Shown here: piece by piece, positions 12,814 to 20,790 of the stretch | How positions within the stretch are numbered: position 1 is the stretch's first letter | Layout: each line of letters begins with the position of its first letter | Assembly (NCBI GenBank): GCA_964544285.1 | Contig: CAZJAQ010000016.1 | Span: 1-24,006, forward strand | Reading direction: 5' to 3' | Length of the DNA: 24,006 bases | From: CAYGVX01 sp964544285 | Lineage (GTDB): Archaea; Thermoproteota; Bathyarchaeia; Bathyarchaeales; SOJC01 | Notes under the pieces: model-generated | Seen by the model: the letters and a program-made list of their open reading frames with translations, nothing else | What the model was told of the DNA's origin: nothing | Databases searched by the model: none | Position numbers and translations under genes: made by a program

Positions 12814-13857
12814 GTGAAACTCGTAGATGCTCTAGAAAAACTTTCCAACACTTGTGGTATTACAGGTAGAGAGGACGAAGTCAGAGAACTACTGAAGACT
12901 ATGCTCAAGCCCTACGCGGACGAAGTTAACGTGGACAAACTGGGCAACGTGATCGCCATAAAGAAAGGAAAAAAGAACGCACCGAAAGTGATGCTCGCGG
13001 CGCACATGGACGAAATCGGACTAATAATAAAGAACGTAACGAAGGACGGTTTTCTGCAGTTTGCGAAGCTCGGCGGCATCGACGACCGCATCCTCATAGC
13101 ACAACGAGTCCTAGTCCACACAGCAAAGGGTAAGAAACCAGGAGTCATCGGCTCGAAGCCCCCCCACATAATGAAAGAGGAAGAGAAGAAGAAAATCGTC
13201 GAAGCAGACAGCCTCTTCATAGACATAGGCGCCGGTAGCAAAGAAGACGCACAGAAGATGGGAGTAAAAGTCGGCGACGTGGTGAGCTTCGACACAAAGT
13301 TCGCGAAGATCACAGACGACCTTGTTATAGGGAAAGCTTTCGACGACCGTGTGGGCTGCTGCCTATTAATCGAGGTGATGCGGCAACTAAAGAATGTTGA
13401 CTGCACGGTTTATGCGGTGGGCACGGTGCAGGAAGAGGTGGGTCTTCGAGGCGCAACCGTTTCTGCTTTTCAAATATACCCCGACTTGGCTTTGGCTTTC
13501 GACGTCACAGTCGCAGGCGACACTCCTGGTGTTCAGGAGGTTGAGGCTCCGACAAAAACGAAGAAGGGACCTGTCATCGGTGTGATGGACGCTGGCTTGA
13601 TAACGCATCCCAAAATACTGTCGCTCCTCGTCGACGCTGCAGAGAAGAGCAAGATTGCATACCAATTCGAAACAGGGTTGGCTGGGTCGACGGACGCGGC
13701 GCGAATAGCTCTAACCCGAGAAGGAGTGCCCTGTGGAGTATTGTCGATTCCCACTCGTTATATTCATAGCCCATCTTCGGTGCTCTCACTCAGCGACGTG
13801 CAAAATGCAGCAAAACTGGCAGTAGCAGCCATAAAAGAAGCACCCAAAAACTTCTAA
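12814..13857 (+). CDS. M42-family metalloaminopeptidase (TET-type)
   Basis: A 347-aa M42 peptidase, which trims N-terminal residues from short peptides, typically as a dodecameric tetrahedral (TET) particle downstream of the proteasome. The di-metal site is complete: His64 in AAHMDEIG, bridging Asp177 in GKAFDDRVG, Glu208 and general-base Glu207 in VQEEVGLRG, Asp230 in AFDVT, and His318 in RYIHSPSSV. The insert around 95-165 is the family's PDZ-like oligomerisation domain. The start is GTG 12814, seven bases after GAGGGAAA. Substrate class (Glu/Asp, Leu or Lys) cannot be read safely. It lies ~60 nt after the ECF-like gene and ahead of archease. Confidence 0.95.
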   Translation: MKLVDALEKLSNTCGITGREDEVRELLKTMLKPYADEVNVDKLGNVIAIKKGKKNAPKVMLAAHMDEIGLIIKNVTKDGFLQFAKLGGIDDRILIAQRVLVHTAKGKKPGVIGSKPPHIMKEEEKKKIVEADSLFIDIGAGSKEDAQKMGVKVGDVVSFDTKFAKITDDLVIGKAFDDRVGCCLLIEVMRQLKNVDCTVYAVGTVQEEVGLRGATVSAFQIYPDLALAFDVTVAGDTPGVQEVEAPTKTKKGPVIGVMDAGLITHPKILSLLVDAAEKSKIAYQFETGLAGSTDAARIALTREGVPCGVLSIPTRYIHSPSSVLSLSDVQNAAKLAVAAIKEAPKNF

Positions 13858-13884
13858 CACCATTCCCCATTCTCTTTTTTCAAA

Positions 13885-13893
13885 GCTTATATG
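13885..13893 (+). promoter_or_regulatory. TATA box of the archease gene
   Basis: GCTTATATG predicts transcription start near 13915. That lies downstream of ATG 13901 and so supports the internal TTG start at 13952. Confidence 0.5.
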
Positions 13894-13951
13894 AAAAAGC
13901 ATGGGAAAACAAATTAGCTATCCTACGCTCATAACTTTAGGGGGGACGTTC

Positions 13952-14389
13952 TTGCCAGAAAAAACGAAGTTCGAGTTTCTTGAACATATGGCAGACGTTT
14001 ACATAGCCGCTTACGGCAAAACTTTGGAAGAGGCTTTCGAGAACGCCGCTCTTGCCACTTTCGAAGCCATGACCGACACGAAGAAAGTAACGCCGAAACT
14101 TGAGGAGACCGTGGAAGTTGAAGGCTTCGACGAAAAAGCTCTTCTCTACAACTGGCTGGAAACACTTCTAGTCAAGTTTGAAACAACGGAAAACCTCTAC
14201 TCTAAATTTAAAATCACGAGCCTCGAACGAACAGGCGAGGGCTACAGGATGAAAGCCACAGTTTACGGCGAAAAATTCGACGCCACAAAGCATCCCTCGA
14301 AAGTGGGAGTCAAAGCTGTGACGTATCATCTTATGGAAATATTGAAAAAGCCTCGTGAAGTCGCTGTGAAGTTTATCCTCGACATCTAG
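13952..14389 (+). CDS. Archease, RtcB tRNA-ligase cofactor
   Basis: A 145-aa archease. This metal-binding chaperone promotes multiple turnover of the tRNA-splicing ligase RtcB by assisting its guanylylation. Family marks are the N-terminal KFEFLEHMADVYIAAYG (H-x-A-D, with the metal-binding Asp), LEEAFENAALATFEAMTD, the central YNWLETLLVKFE, and the end HPSKVGVKAVTYHLMEI...VKFILDI, whose terminal DI contributes to the metal site. The frame reaches ATG 13901, but TTG 13952 is better: GGGGGG (13940-13945) precedes it by six bases, it gives the normal archease start, and the TATA box lies too close to 13901. rtcB is not in the window. Ends directly against the convergent HTH gene. Confidence 0.92.
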   Translation: MPEKTKFEFLEHMADVYIAAYGKTLEEAFENAALATFEAMTDTKKVTPKLEETVEVEGFDEKALLYNWLETLLVKFETTENLYSKFKITSLERTGEGYRMKATVYGEKFDATKHPSKVGVKAVTYHLMEILKKPREVAVKFILDI

Positions 14390-14860
14390 CTAGCGAATCA
14401 GAAACGTTATCTCCTCAACCAGAGCCTCTGGCACCATGTTACGTTTTCCCCTACGCTTCAACGCTAGAAGCCCCAACTCCTGCAGTGTCGACAAGTCTTC
14501 ATGCACGTTCTTGACGTCGCGTTTAATCTTGTGCGCCAACTCGTTTATCGACTCGACACGCCTATTCGCAAGATAATTCAGCAGTTCCACGCGTTTGGGC
14601 GTCAACGAAGCCAACTGCACGGAATCGAATTCTCGCACCTCTTCCACGATGTAATCAAGCTCACCCGCCTCCTCATACCCTTTATAGGCGTCAACCAATC
14701 CTGCCCACTCAAGGTACGTATTCAAAAGATGCCTCGGTCCCCTTCTCCCGAGGAATTTGTCTTCAAACTCGTCGAAAGCCGAGCCATACCGCTCTTCAAA
14801 CCCACGAATCCGCTTAGACACTTCTTCGGGGGTGAGGCTGCGAACTATTCTTACGAGCAA
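14390..14860 (-). CDS. Winged-helix transcriptional regulator (HTH)
   Basis: A 156-aa protein. Residues 1-70 are helical and charged (EEVSKRIRGFEERYGSAFDEFEDKFLG). Residues 85-150 form a winged HTH: LTPKRVELLNYLANRRVESINELAHKIKRDVKNVHEDLSTLQELGLLAL, with the recognition helix around KRDVKNVHEDLSTL and a basic wing KRRGKRNMV. It resembles archaeal MarR/HVO_A0114-type regulators; the ligand and target are unknown. The start is TTG 14860. CCTATAAGG (14892-14884) lies about 26 nt upstream, so the mRNA is probably leaderless, matching the lack of an SD. Its stop abuts the archease stop from the other strand. Confidence 0.75.
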   Translation of the reverse strand: MLVRIVRSLTPEEVSKRIRGFEERYGSAFDEFEDKFLGRRGPRHLLNTYLEWAGLVDAYKGYEEAGELDYIVEEVREFDSVQLASLTPKRVELLNYLANRRVESINELAHKIKRDVKNVHEDLSTLQELGLLALKRRGKRNMVPEALVEEITFLIR

Positions 14861-14883
14861 TGCCGTTCAAGACAAAAGTAGCC

Positions 14884-14892
14884 CCTTATAGG
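14884..14892 (-). promoter_or_regulatory. TATA box of the HTH regulator
   Basis: CCTATAAGG on the minus strand predicts transcription start near 14862, essentially at the TTG codon, consistent with a leaderless transcript. Confidence 0.5.
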
Positions 14893-14940
14893 ATAAAAAT
14901 TTTGGTTCGAATGCCATAAAAATAGGCAGAACATTCCACA

Positions 14941-15297
14941 TCAAGACCTGATCATGGTCAAAACCATCTTAAACCTTCTCACCGCCTTCAAAGCATGAGG
15001 CTCATTAGCGGGCATAATGACAACCTCACCCTCCTTCAAGCGAAGAACCTTACCAGAGATAGTAACGTCTGCTTCACCGTCAACAAGATAGACTAGGGCG
15101 TCGAAGGGCGCGGTATGCTCACTCAAACCCTGACCCTCATCGAAGGCAAACAACGTCACCGTCCCCGCCTTCTTATCAATCAACGTCCTGCTAACCACAG
15201 CCCCATCCTGATAATCAACCAAGTCAACTAACTTTGCCGCTTGACCTGCAAACTCTTTTCTACGCCCAACACGTTTCTCTCTACTCAACAATTTCAC
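14941..15297 (-). CDS. Cupin-domain protein
   Basis: A 118-aa single cupin. Motif 1 is GQGLSEHTAPFDALVYLVDGEAD: G-x-x-x-x-H, with the family's second His and Glu replaced (Pro-Phe-Asp). Motif 2 is MPANEPHALKAV, with the His of P-x-x-x-x-H. The partial set of metal ligands (two His, one Asp) leaves metal binding uncertain. Proteins of this size with LxxGEVVIMPANEPHAL are common small archaeal and bacterial cupins of unknown substrate, possibly redox- or ligand-responsive. The start is GTG 15297, with TTGs at 15291 and 15288 as alternatives, the latter preceded by AGGGTGA. Divergent from topA, sharing a TATA-rich region. Confidence 0.8.
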   Translation of the reverse strand: MKLLSREKRVGRRKEFAGQAAKLVDLVDYQDGAVVSRTLIDKKAGTVTLFAFDEGQGLSEHTAPFDALVYLVDGEADVTISGKVLRLKEGEVVIMPANEPHALKAVRRFKMVLTMIRS

Positions 15298-15323
15298 CCT
15301 AACTCCCTATAAGAGACAGTCAT

Positions 15324-15332
15324 AATTTATAG
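15324..15332. promoter_or_regulatory. Shared bidirectional TATA element, cupin/topA
   Basis: AATTTATAG on the plus strand predicts topA transcription near 15354, ahead of its SD. The overlapping minus-strand reading CTATAAATTATG predicts the cupin start near 15303. One TATA element could therefore serve both divergent genes. Confidence 0.45.
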
Positions 15333-15369
15333 CTAACTTGACTCTGACTAAGTTGGCAAGGGGGCTGTC

Positions 15370-17463
15370 ATGGCAATATACACTCTGATCGTCGCCGAAA
15401 AACCGACAGCAGCAGAGCGCATAGCCAGAGCCCTAGATGCGAGAAACAAGCCAGAAATGTACAGGGAGAGAGGCGTCCCCTACTTCATCGCTGAGCGGGA
15501 TAGAAAAATCATCGTCGTTTCCGCTCTTGGTCATCTTTATACTGTCACCCAAGAAGGGGGTAGAAGGTCTCAGTATCCAGTTTTCAACTTTAAATGGGTT
15601 CCCAGATACTTAGCTGACAGGGACGCTCAGCGAACCAAAGCATGGGTTGAAACGATTTCCCGACTGGCACTGGATGCGGACGTTTTCATAGACGCCTGCG
15701 ACTACGACATCGAAGGCAGCCTCATCGGCTACACCATCCTAAACTATGCCTGCAGCAAGGCAGACGTTGCAAAACGAATGAAATACTCTACACTAACGAA
15801 GGACGAGCTAGAACAAGCCTACGAACATCCTTCACCGACCCTTGACTTCAACCTAATAGAGGCTGGGAGAACGAGACACGAGGTAGATTGGCTCTACGGC
15901 ATTAACCTCTCAAGAGCGTTATCCGCAGCGGTAAAAAGGGCAAGCGGAAATTACGCAGTACTCAGCACGGGTAGAGTGCAAGGTCCTACTCTTCGATTCC
16001 TAGTCCTGAGAGAGAATTCCATCGAGTGCTTCGTTCCCACACCCTACTGGACCATCAAGGCGCTGTTTGAGATTCAAGGCAAGCTCTACGAGGCAGAGTA
16101 CGAGAAGAAAACGATTGAAAGCAGAGCTGAAGCAGACGCCGTAGTTGAGGCTTGCAGAGGAAAGACTGAAGAAATAGCCCGAGTCGAAGAGAAAACATTC
16201 AGACAGGACCCTCCGGTGCCCTTTGACCTTGGCTCCCTGCAGAGCGAAGCCTACCGCCTCTTCGGCTACAACCTGAAGCAGACGACCGTCCTAGCCGAAC
16301 GCCTCTACTTAGACGCGTTAATCTCTTATCCGAGAACGAGCAGCCAAAAACTGCCCCCCACAATCGACTACAAATCCATCCTCTCGGGGTTAAGCCGAGA
16401 ACCAACCTACAGAGAACTGACTTCAGAACTCCTTGGCATTAAAAAACTCACACCACGAGAAGGCAAGAAAGAAGACCCTGCGCACCCCGCCGTCTATCCA
16501 ACAGGCAACCTCCCGGAACGCAAGCTGGACGTTGCTGAGAGAAAACTCTTAGACCTGATTGTGAAACGCTTTATGGCGGTGTTCGGCGAACCCGCAGTAA
16601 AACAAAGCATAAAAGCCGAGATAAACGTGGACGGCTACCGCTTTTTCCTGTTTGGACGCAAAATAGTCAAGGAAGGGTGGATGCGCTTCTACAAGCCCTA
16701 CGTTCGTTCCGACGAAGTCTTGCTTCCAGACATCAGAGAAGGCGAAAATGCTAGGGTTGATGAGATAGGCTGTGAGGATAAGTTCACCAAGCCGCCCCCA
16801 CGTTACAACCCAGGCAGCCTCCTTAAAAAGATGGAAAAAGAAGGAATCGGCACCAAGGCTACGAGAGCCGACATTATACAGACACTTTACGACAGAAAGT
16901 ACATCGCAGAAGAAAGCATGGGGGTAACCGAGTTGGGTCACGATGTAACAGAGACTCTCTTGAAACACGCACCCTCAATCGTTTCCGTGAAGCTAACACG
17001 AGAGCTTGAAGAAAAAATGCAGCGCATCCAGAACAACGAAGAAAAACGAGAAAACGTATTAGACGAAGCCATAAATCGCTTGAAGCCAGCGTTGGAAGAA
17101 CTGAAAGGCCGCGAGGAAACGATAGGTCAAGCCTTAAACGAGGCAGTCAGAGTATCAAGCTTGCAAGAACGCATAATCGGCGACTGCCCCACATGCAAAA
17201 CAGGCAAACTCATGATTCTCCACTCCCGCAAAACGGGCAAACGCTTCGTCGGATGCACCAACTACTTCAAAAACGGCTGCAAGACCACAGCTCCCCTCCC
17301 ACAACTTGGCGTCGTCAAACCGACAAGAAAAAGCTGCAGCATCTGCGGTTGGCCAACAGTAATCCTCTTCAGAAGAGCAAGAAAACCCTGGAACTTGTGC
17401 CTAAACCCCGCTTGCCCGAAAAAAGAATGGAGAAAGAAAGATGCCAAAATGCAGAATATGTGA
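15370..17463 (+). CDS. topA: DNA topoisomerase I (type IA), archaeal
   Basis: A 697-aa type IA topoisomerase, which relaxes negative supercoils or decatenates DNA through a 5'-phosphotyrosine link. The Toprim domain is at the N-terminus: IVAEKPTAAERIA with catalytic Glu10, and DACDYDIEG with the acidic triad Asp111/Asp113/Glu115. The nucleophile is Tyr320 in ALISYPRTSSQ. Later helices include GIGTKATRADIIQTL. The C-terminus has two zinc fingers: Cys606/609/629/637 (CPTC...CTNYFKNGC) and Cys656/659/677/682 (CSIC...CLNPAC). No helicase domain is fused, so it is not reverse gyrase. ATG 15370 is six bases after AAGGGGGC. The end overlaps the next gene by 23 bases. Confidence 0.97.
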   Translation: MAIYTLIVAEKPTAAERIARALDARNKPEMYRERGVPYFIAERDRKIIVVSALGHLYTVTQEGGRRSQYPVFNFKWVPRYLADRDAQRTKAWVETISRLALDADVFIDACDYDIEGSLIGYTILNYACSKADVAKRMKYSTLTKDELEQAYEHPSPTLDFNLIEAGRTRHEVDWLYGINLSRALSAAVKRASGNYAVLSTGRVQGPTLRFLVLRENSIECFVPTPYWTIKALFEIQGKLYEAEYEKKTIESRAEADAVVEACRGKTEEIARVEEKTFRQDPPVPFDLGSLQSEAYRLFGYNLKQTTVLAERLYLDALISYPRTSSQKLPPTIDYKSILSGLSREPTYRELTSELLGIKKLTPREGKKEDPAHPAVYPTGNLPERKLDVAERKLLDLIVKRFMAVFGEPAVKQSIKAEINVDGYRFFLFGRKIVKEGWMRFYKPYVRSDEVLLPDIREGENARVDEIGCEDKFTKPPPRYNPGSLLKKMEKEGIGTKATRADIIQTLYDRKYIAEESMGVTELGHDVTETLLKHAPSIVSVKLTRELEEKMQRIQNNEEKRENVLDEAINRLKPALEELKGREETIGQALNEAVRVSSLQERIIGDCPTCKTGKLMILHSRKTGKRFVGCTNYFKNGCKTTAPLPQLGVVKPTRKSCSICGWPTVILFRRARKPWNLCLNPACPKKEWRKKDAKMQNM

Positions 17464-17653
17464 CAAAGAAGCAGCAAGCACAAGTTACTGCATGCTCCAC
17501 GAGAAAGCACGCCAAAATCTGATGGAAAAGTTCGAGGCGTGGAAAAAAGCCTTAGACCTCTCGTGGAAAGATTACCTAAAGGAGATTATCCAGAACCCTC
17601 TCACAGGGACAAGAGCCAGAGAGGTGGCAGAAGCCTTACTCGTAGAGCAGTGA
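17441..17653 (+). CDS. Small zinc-finger protein overlapping topA
   Basis: A 70-aa protein. The N-terminus has CRIC...YCMLH (Cys4, Cys7, Cys17, His20), a Cys3His-type single zinc knuckle, then a helix with many charged and aromatic residues (NLMEKFEAWKKALDLSWKDYLKEII) and a final helix (RAREVAEALLVEQ). The ATG overlaps the last 23 bases of topA in another frame, with GGAGAAAG just upstream inside topA, so the two are translated from one mRNA. Function is unknown; the zinc knuckle and coupling suggest a nucleic-acid or topoisomerase-associated role, but this is inference. Confidence 0.75.
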   Translation: MPKCRICDKEAASTSYCMLHEKARQNLMEKFEAWKKALDLSWKDYLKEIIQNPLTGTRAREVAEALLVEQ

Positions 17654-17673
17654 ACCTCGCAGCCAATGAACAA

Positions 17674-18363
17674 CTACCTTTCAAGCTTCCGAATGGATTC
17701 TTTTCCACCAACGTAGACAACGCTTGCCATTCCTATGAACAACCCCGTCTCGACAATTCCTGGAATTGACTTCAGTTTTTGGTTCAACTCTTTTGGATTG
17801 TTGATTGGTCCAAAGTCTACGTCTAAGATGAAGTTTCCGTTGTCCGTCACCACTGGGCCAAGCTTCTTCTCCGCTTCACGCAAGACAGGCTTACCGTGCA
17901 ATGCACGTGTGCTCTCCGCCGCAGGGGACAAGGCGAAGGGCATGACCTCGATTGGAACGGGCTGATTTATGCCAAGTTTCTTCGTCAACTTCGCTTCGTC
18001 TACCACGATGACGTTCATTTTCGACGCAGAAGCCACAATCTTTTCCCTTGCAAGGGCTCCTCCCATGCCCTTAATCATGTTCAGGTTTTCGTCCACTTGG
18101 TCTGCGCCATCTATTGTCACGTCGAGTTGGGGATGCTCGTCCAGCGTGGTCGTGGGAATCCCATGTTTTACGGCAAAAAGGAAGGCTTGGTGGGATGTAG
18201 GAACGCCAAGAATGCGTAATCTGCTCCTCTTTATTCTTTTGCCAAGCTCCTGAAAGGCGTAAGCAACCGTTGTTCCACTTCCTAAGCCAACGACAAAGCC
18301 AGTTTTAACATGCCTGACTGCTTCTACTGCAGCCATTTTTTTGGCGTTTTCGCGCCAATCCAA
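17674..18363 (-). CDS. rpiA: Ribose-5-phosphate isomerase A
   Basis: A 229-aa RpiA, interconverting ribose 5-phosphate and ribulose 5-phosphate for the supply of PRPP and nucleotides. Motifs are VVGLGSGTTV (phosphate loop), VTIDGADQVDENLNMIKGMGGALAREKI (catalytic Asp and Lys region), VDEAKLTKKLG, PIEVMPFA, and DNGNFILDVDFGPI near the C-terminus. Length is normal. The start is TTG 18363, two bases after the stop of the upstream coiled-coil gene, giving the family-typical N-terminus (MDWRENAKKMAAVEAV); an internal ATG at 18336 would cut the first helix. Tight spacing implies co-transcription with the membrane coiled-coil gene. Confidence 0.95.
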   Translation of the reverse strand: MDWRENAKKMAAVEAVRHVKTGFVVGLGSGTTVAYAFQELGKRIKRSRLRILGVPTSHQAFLFAVKHGIPTTTLDEHPQLDVTIDGADQVDENLNMIKGMGGALAREKIVASASKMNVIVVDEAKLTKKLGINQPVPIEVMPFALSPAAESTRALHGKPVLREAEKKLGPVVTDNGNFILDVDFGPINNPKELNQKLKSIPGIVETGLFIGMASVVYVGGKESIRKLER

Positions 18364-18365
18364 AA

Positions 18366-19067
18366 CTAGTTTTCGACCTCCATCTGTTCAAGGCGGTCTA
18401 GAACCTTTTCCACTTCTGACCGAATCTTCTCTATTCTTTCTTCTGCCTCTGTCTTGCGGGATTTCTCAGGTCTTCTCAGGGGCTTCTTTTTTTCCTTTTT
18501 TTCAGGTACTTTCGCAGAGGGTTCCGCCTCGATTTTCGTGGGCGCAGGAATGGGGGTCGGAACGATTGTCTCCGCCGTTTCCCCGCCGATGCGCGAACGC
18601 AAAGTTTCAATCTTTGCGTTTAACTCGTCGAACCGCTCATCGAACAACTTAACCAAGTCATCCTGCATCGCTTCTAATTCGTGAAGGGCCACGACTGACT
18701 CGTTTTCGGCGATGGCTTCTTTAACTGTCATCATTCTCGTCTTGTATCTTTTAGCCAGCAGTTCGCGTTCTTCTTCGGTTATTTTTCCTTCAGCGTGGGC
18801 TTCGTAGAGTCGGCGTATGGCATCGCTTAGAATTTCTCTTTCTAAACTTAGAGTTCTCAGTTCTTCTCTTGCCTCTTTCGCCAAGTTCGGAGAGACACTT
18901 TGCTGCACTCTATACCGCCATCTTTCGACCGCTTCTAGTCTTGGAGGAGATTCCAAAGGTTCTTCCTCTTTCTTTTTTCTAAACTTCATAGCGTAGAGGA
19001 CGATGAGGACTGCGATTGCTGTTGCGGCTAAGGCTACTACGTATGGCAAGAGTTCTTCAAGACTCAC
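18366..19067 (-). CDS. Membrane-anchored coiled-coil protein
   Basis: A 233-aa protein of unknown function. One N-terminal transmembrane helix (residues 7-28, YVVALAATAIAVLIVLYAMKF) is followed by a basic stop-transfer (RKKK). Residues 45-165 are a long helical part, including EGKITEEERELLAKRYK, which resembles the short SHOCT-type motif. A Pro/Lys-rich linker spans 170-205 and a last coiled coil 206-230 (EAEERIEKIRSEVEKVLDRLEQM). The topology is probably cytoplasmic and tethered. The start is GTG 19067, with GGGGACTGGA just upstream. Two bases separate its stop from rpiA. No catalytic signature was seen. Confidence 0.75.
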   Translation of the reverse strand: MSLEELLPYVVALAATAIAVLIVLYAMKFRKKKEEEPLESPPRLEAVERWRYRVQQSVSPNLAKEAREELRTLSLEREILSDAIRRLYEAHAEGKITEEERELLAKRYKTRMMTVKEAIAENESVVALHELEAMQDDLVKLFDERFDELNAKIETLRSRIGGETAETIVPTPIPAPTKIEAEPSAKVPEKKEKKKPLRRPEKSRKTEAEERIEKIRSEVEKVLDRLEQMEVEN

Positions 19068-19246
19068 TCCAGTCCCCTCATCATGTTGATGGCACGTTGT
19101 ATATAGAGCTTATTCTTTCAAGGAACTTGTCTAAATTAGTGTATAAATCCCTATAGCTTTTTAACTAAGCGGTCAAAAACCTCACTCAGCAAGGATATAT
19201 TGCCATCATAAAAACAGCTAAATCCCTCAAAACCACATTATAAATC

Positions 19247-20146
19247 ATGCCAATAACGGGTATACATCTTCTTCAAACCTACAAATGCAACTTCGAGTGT
19301 GACCACTGTTTCGTCTACAGCTGCCCAGAAGCGAAAGGTGTAATGACGATTTCCGACATACGCCAAATCCTCACAGAGGCAAAACAGGTCGGAAACATAG
19401 AGTGGGTATATTTTGAGGGCGGTGAACCCTTCCTCTACTACTCAACCATGCTCTGGGGTTTACGTGCCGCCAAAAACTGTGGTTTCAAGACTGGAATAGT
19501 CACGAATGCTTATTGGGCAACGTCGGTGGAAGACGCCAAGGAATGGCTTGCCCCAATCCTAGAAGCTGGCATCTCAGACCTGACCATAAGCGACGATGTC
19601 TACCATTATGGCGAAACCGAGGAGAATCTGGCTAGATACGCTTATGAAGCCGCTCGGGAGCTTGGCTTTCCAGTTGGCAAGATTACGATAGAAGACCCGA
19701 AGGAATACCTGAAGGAAATTGAGTGGAGAGGCAAGCCTGTTGTCGAGGGCAGGGTATTGTTTAAGGGTCGAGCGGTAGAAAAACTCGTCGAAGGATTGCC
19801 CACAAAACCTTGGATGAAATTTGACAAATGCTTAGACGAAGACTTTTCCAACCAAAGCCGAGTCCACATCGACCCCTTTGGCTACGTCCACGTCTGTCAG
19901 GGCATCACCATAGGAAACATGAAACAGACCCCGTTGGAAGAGTTGTTCGCCAACTTCAACCCAGAAAAGCATCCCATATGCGGGCCAATTCTGAAGGGAG
20001 GACCAGCTGAGCTTGTTAGGGCTTATGGCGTTGAACACGAAGAGGGCTACGTGGACGAATGCCACTTATGCTATTCAGCCCGATTGAAGTTGAGAAAGCG
20101 GTTTCCAGACTTTCTTGCTTCAGACCAGATGTACGGAACTCAGTGA
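19247..20146 (+). CDS. Radical SAM protein, SPASM-like C-terminus
   Basis: A 299-aa radical SAM enzyme. The 4Fe-4S motif CNFECDHC is at Cys14/18/21, and the SAM-contact strand reads VYFEGGEP. The partial TIM barrel continues through GIVTNAYWA and ISDLTISDDVYHYGE. The C-terminal third has RVHIDPFGYVHVCQGITIGN, HPICGPI and DECHLCYSA, Cys-rich segments typical of SPASM/twitch auxiliary-cluster domains. Such enzymes modify peptides or make cofactors. No precursor-peptide gene or partner is adjacent, so the substrate is unknown. ATG 19247 is the only usable start, as no start codon lies between it and Cys14. CATCATAAAAAC (19203-19214) may be its TATA box. Confidence 0.88.
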   Translation: MPITGIHLLQTYKCNFECDHCFVYSCPEAKGVMTISDIRQILTEAKQVGNIEWVYFEGGEPFLYYSTMLWGLRAAKNCGFKTGIVTNAYWATSVEDAKEWLAPILEAGISDLTISDDVYHYGETEENLARYAYEAARELGFPVGKITIEDPKEYLKEIEWRGKPVVEGRVLFKGRAVEKLVEGLPTKPWMKFDKCLDEDFSNQSRVHIDPFGYVHVCQGITIGNMKQTPLEELFANFNPEKHPICGPILKGGPAELVRAYGVEHEEGYVDECHLCYSARLKLRKRFPDFLASDQMYGTQ

Positions 20147-20193
20147 TACCATCAACGACAACGCTGTGTTCTCTTCTCTTCTACATAATCCCT

Positions 20194-20760
20194 TTAATCA
20201 GATTCCTTCGTCTGATACTTTGTCAGCTTGCGCAGGCAATCCTTACAAAAACCTTCCAACCGCAGCTTCGGGAACCTCAACAAGTCTGGGTGCATGAGGT
20301 CAACGGGTTTTATGTGATGACGCAGGCCTTTGTTGTGGCCTAATCCGTGTGCCACAACTTTGCTTGAAATATCCTCGTCTACTTGGAAAAGGGAGACAAC
20401 TCCGACCCTTTCACTCACATAATCATGAACGAGGTAGAGTGCCTTCTTGAAGTTTTTTCCGTCAAAAAAATAGTAGAGGGTCACTATAGGGTCTCGTGTT
20501 ATTCCCAACAGAGGGTTCTCCAGTCTATCTGCGTCTCTTATCTTTCCGATTCTTTCAATCAACCTTTCAAAGAGGAATGCTCCCAAAGACTCTGTGTTCA
20601 TGGCTATCCGGAAATCGTGCTCCAAGCTAAGCTCTCCCAGATACCTGACTTCTTCCCAAGTTTCCGTCGGAAAATATTTCTTTGCGTCTTCGACAACCTT
20701 GACTAGGTCTAACTCGTTTTCAACTCCTTCGTTAATCGTTAGAACGTTTATGGAGTGCAC
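20194..20760 (-). CDS. Archaemetzincin-like protein lacking the catalytic Glu
   Basis: A 188-aa protein related to archaemetzincins (zinc metallopeptidases). The zinc motif reads HGLGHNKGLRH: all three His (138, 142, 148) and the family Gly are kept, but the general-base Glu of HExxH is Gly139. The Met-turn is present (DLM, Met156). Of the four Cys of the family's second zinc site, CKDC (172/175) remains, while the CX4C pair is replaced by His149 and Asp154. It may be a pseudopeptidase or use another base; uncharacterised DUF-type archaeal relatives could share this. GTG 20760 is chosen because the TATA CCTATATCC puts transcription start there (leaderless); GTG 20769 is an alternative. Confidence 0.75.
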   Translation of the reverse strand: MHSINVLTINEGVENELDLVKVVEDAKKYFPTETWEEVRYLGELSLEHDFRIAMNTESLGAFLFERLIERIGKIRDADRLENPLLGITRDPIVTLYYFFDGKNFKKALYLVHDYVSERVGVVSLFQVDEDISSKVVAHGLGHNKGLRHHIKPVDLMHPDLLRFPKLRLEGFCKDCLRKLTKYQTKESD

Positions 20761-20781
20761 AAGTAACACTGACGCGTGAAG

Positions 20782-20790
20782 GGATATAGG
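20782..20790 (-). promoter_or_regulatory. TATA box of the archaemetzincin-like gene
   Basis: CCTATATCC on the minus strand predicts transcription start near 20760, coinciding with a GTG codon and implying a leaderless mRNA. Confidence 0.45.

Noticed and set aside
13901..13951. N-terminal extension of archease from ATG 13901
   Set aside because: The TATA box is only ~10 nt upstream of it, while TTG 13952 has a strong SD and gives the standard family N-terminus.
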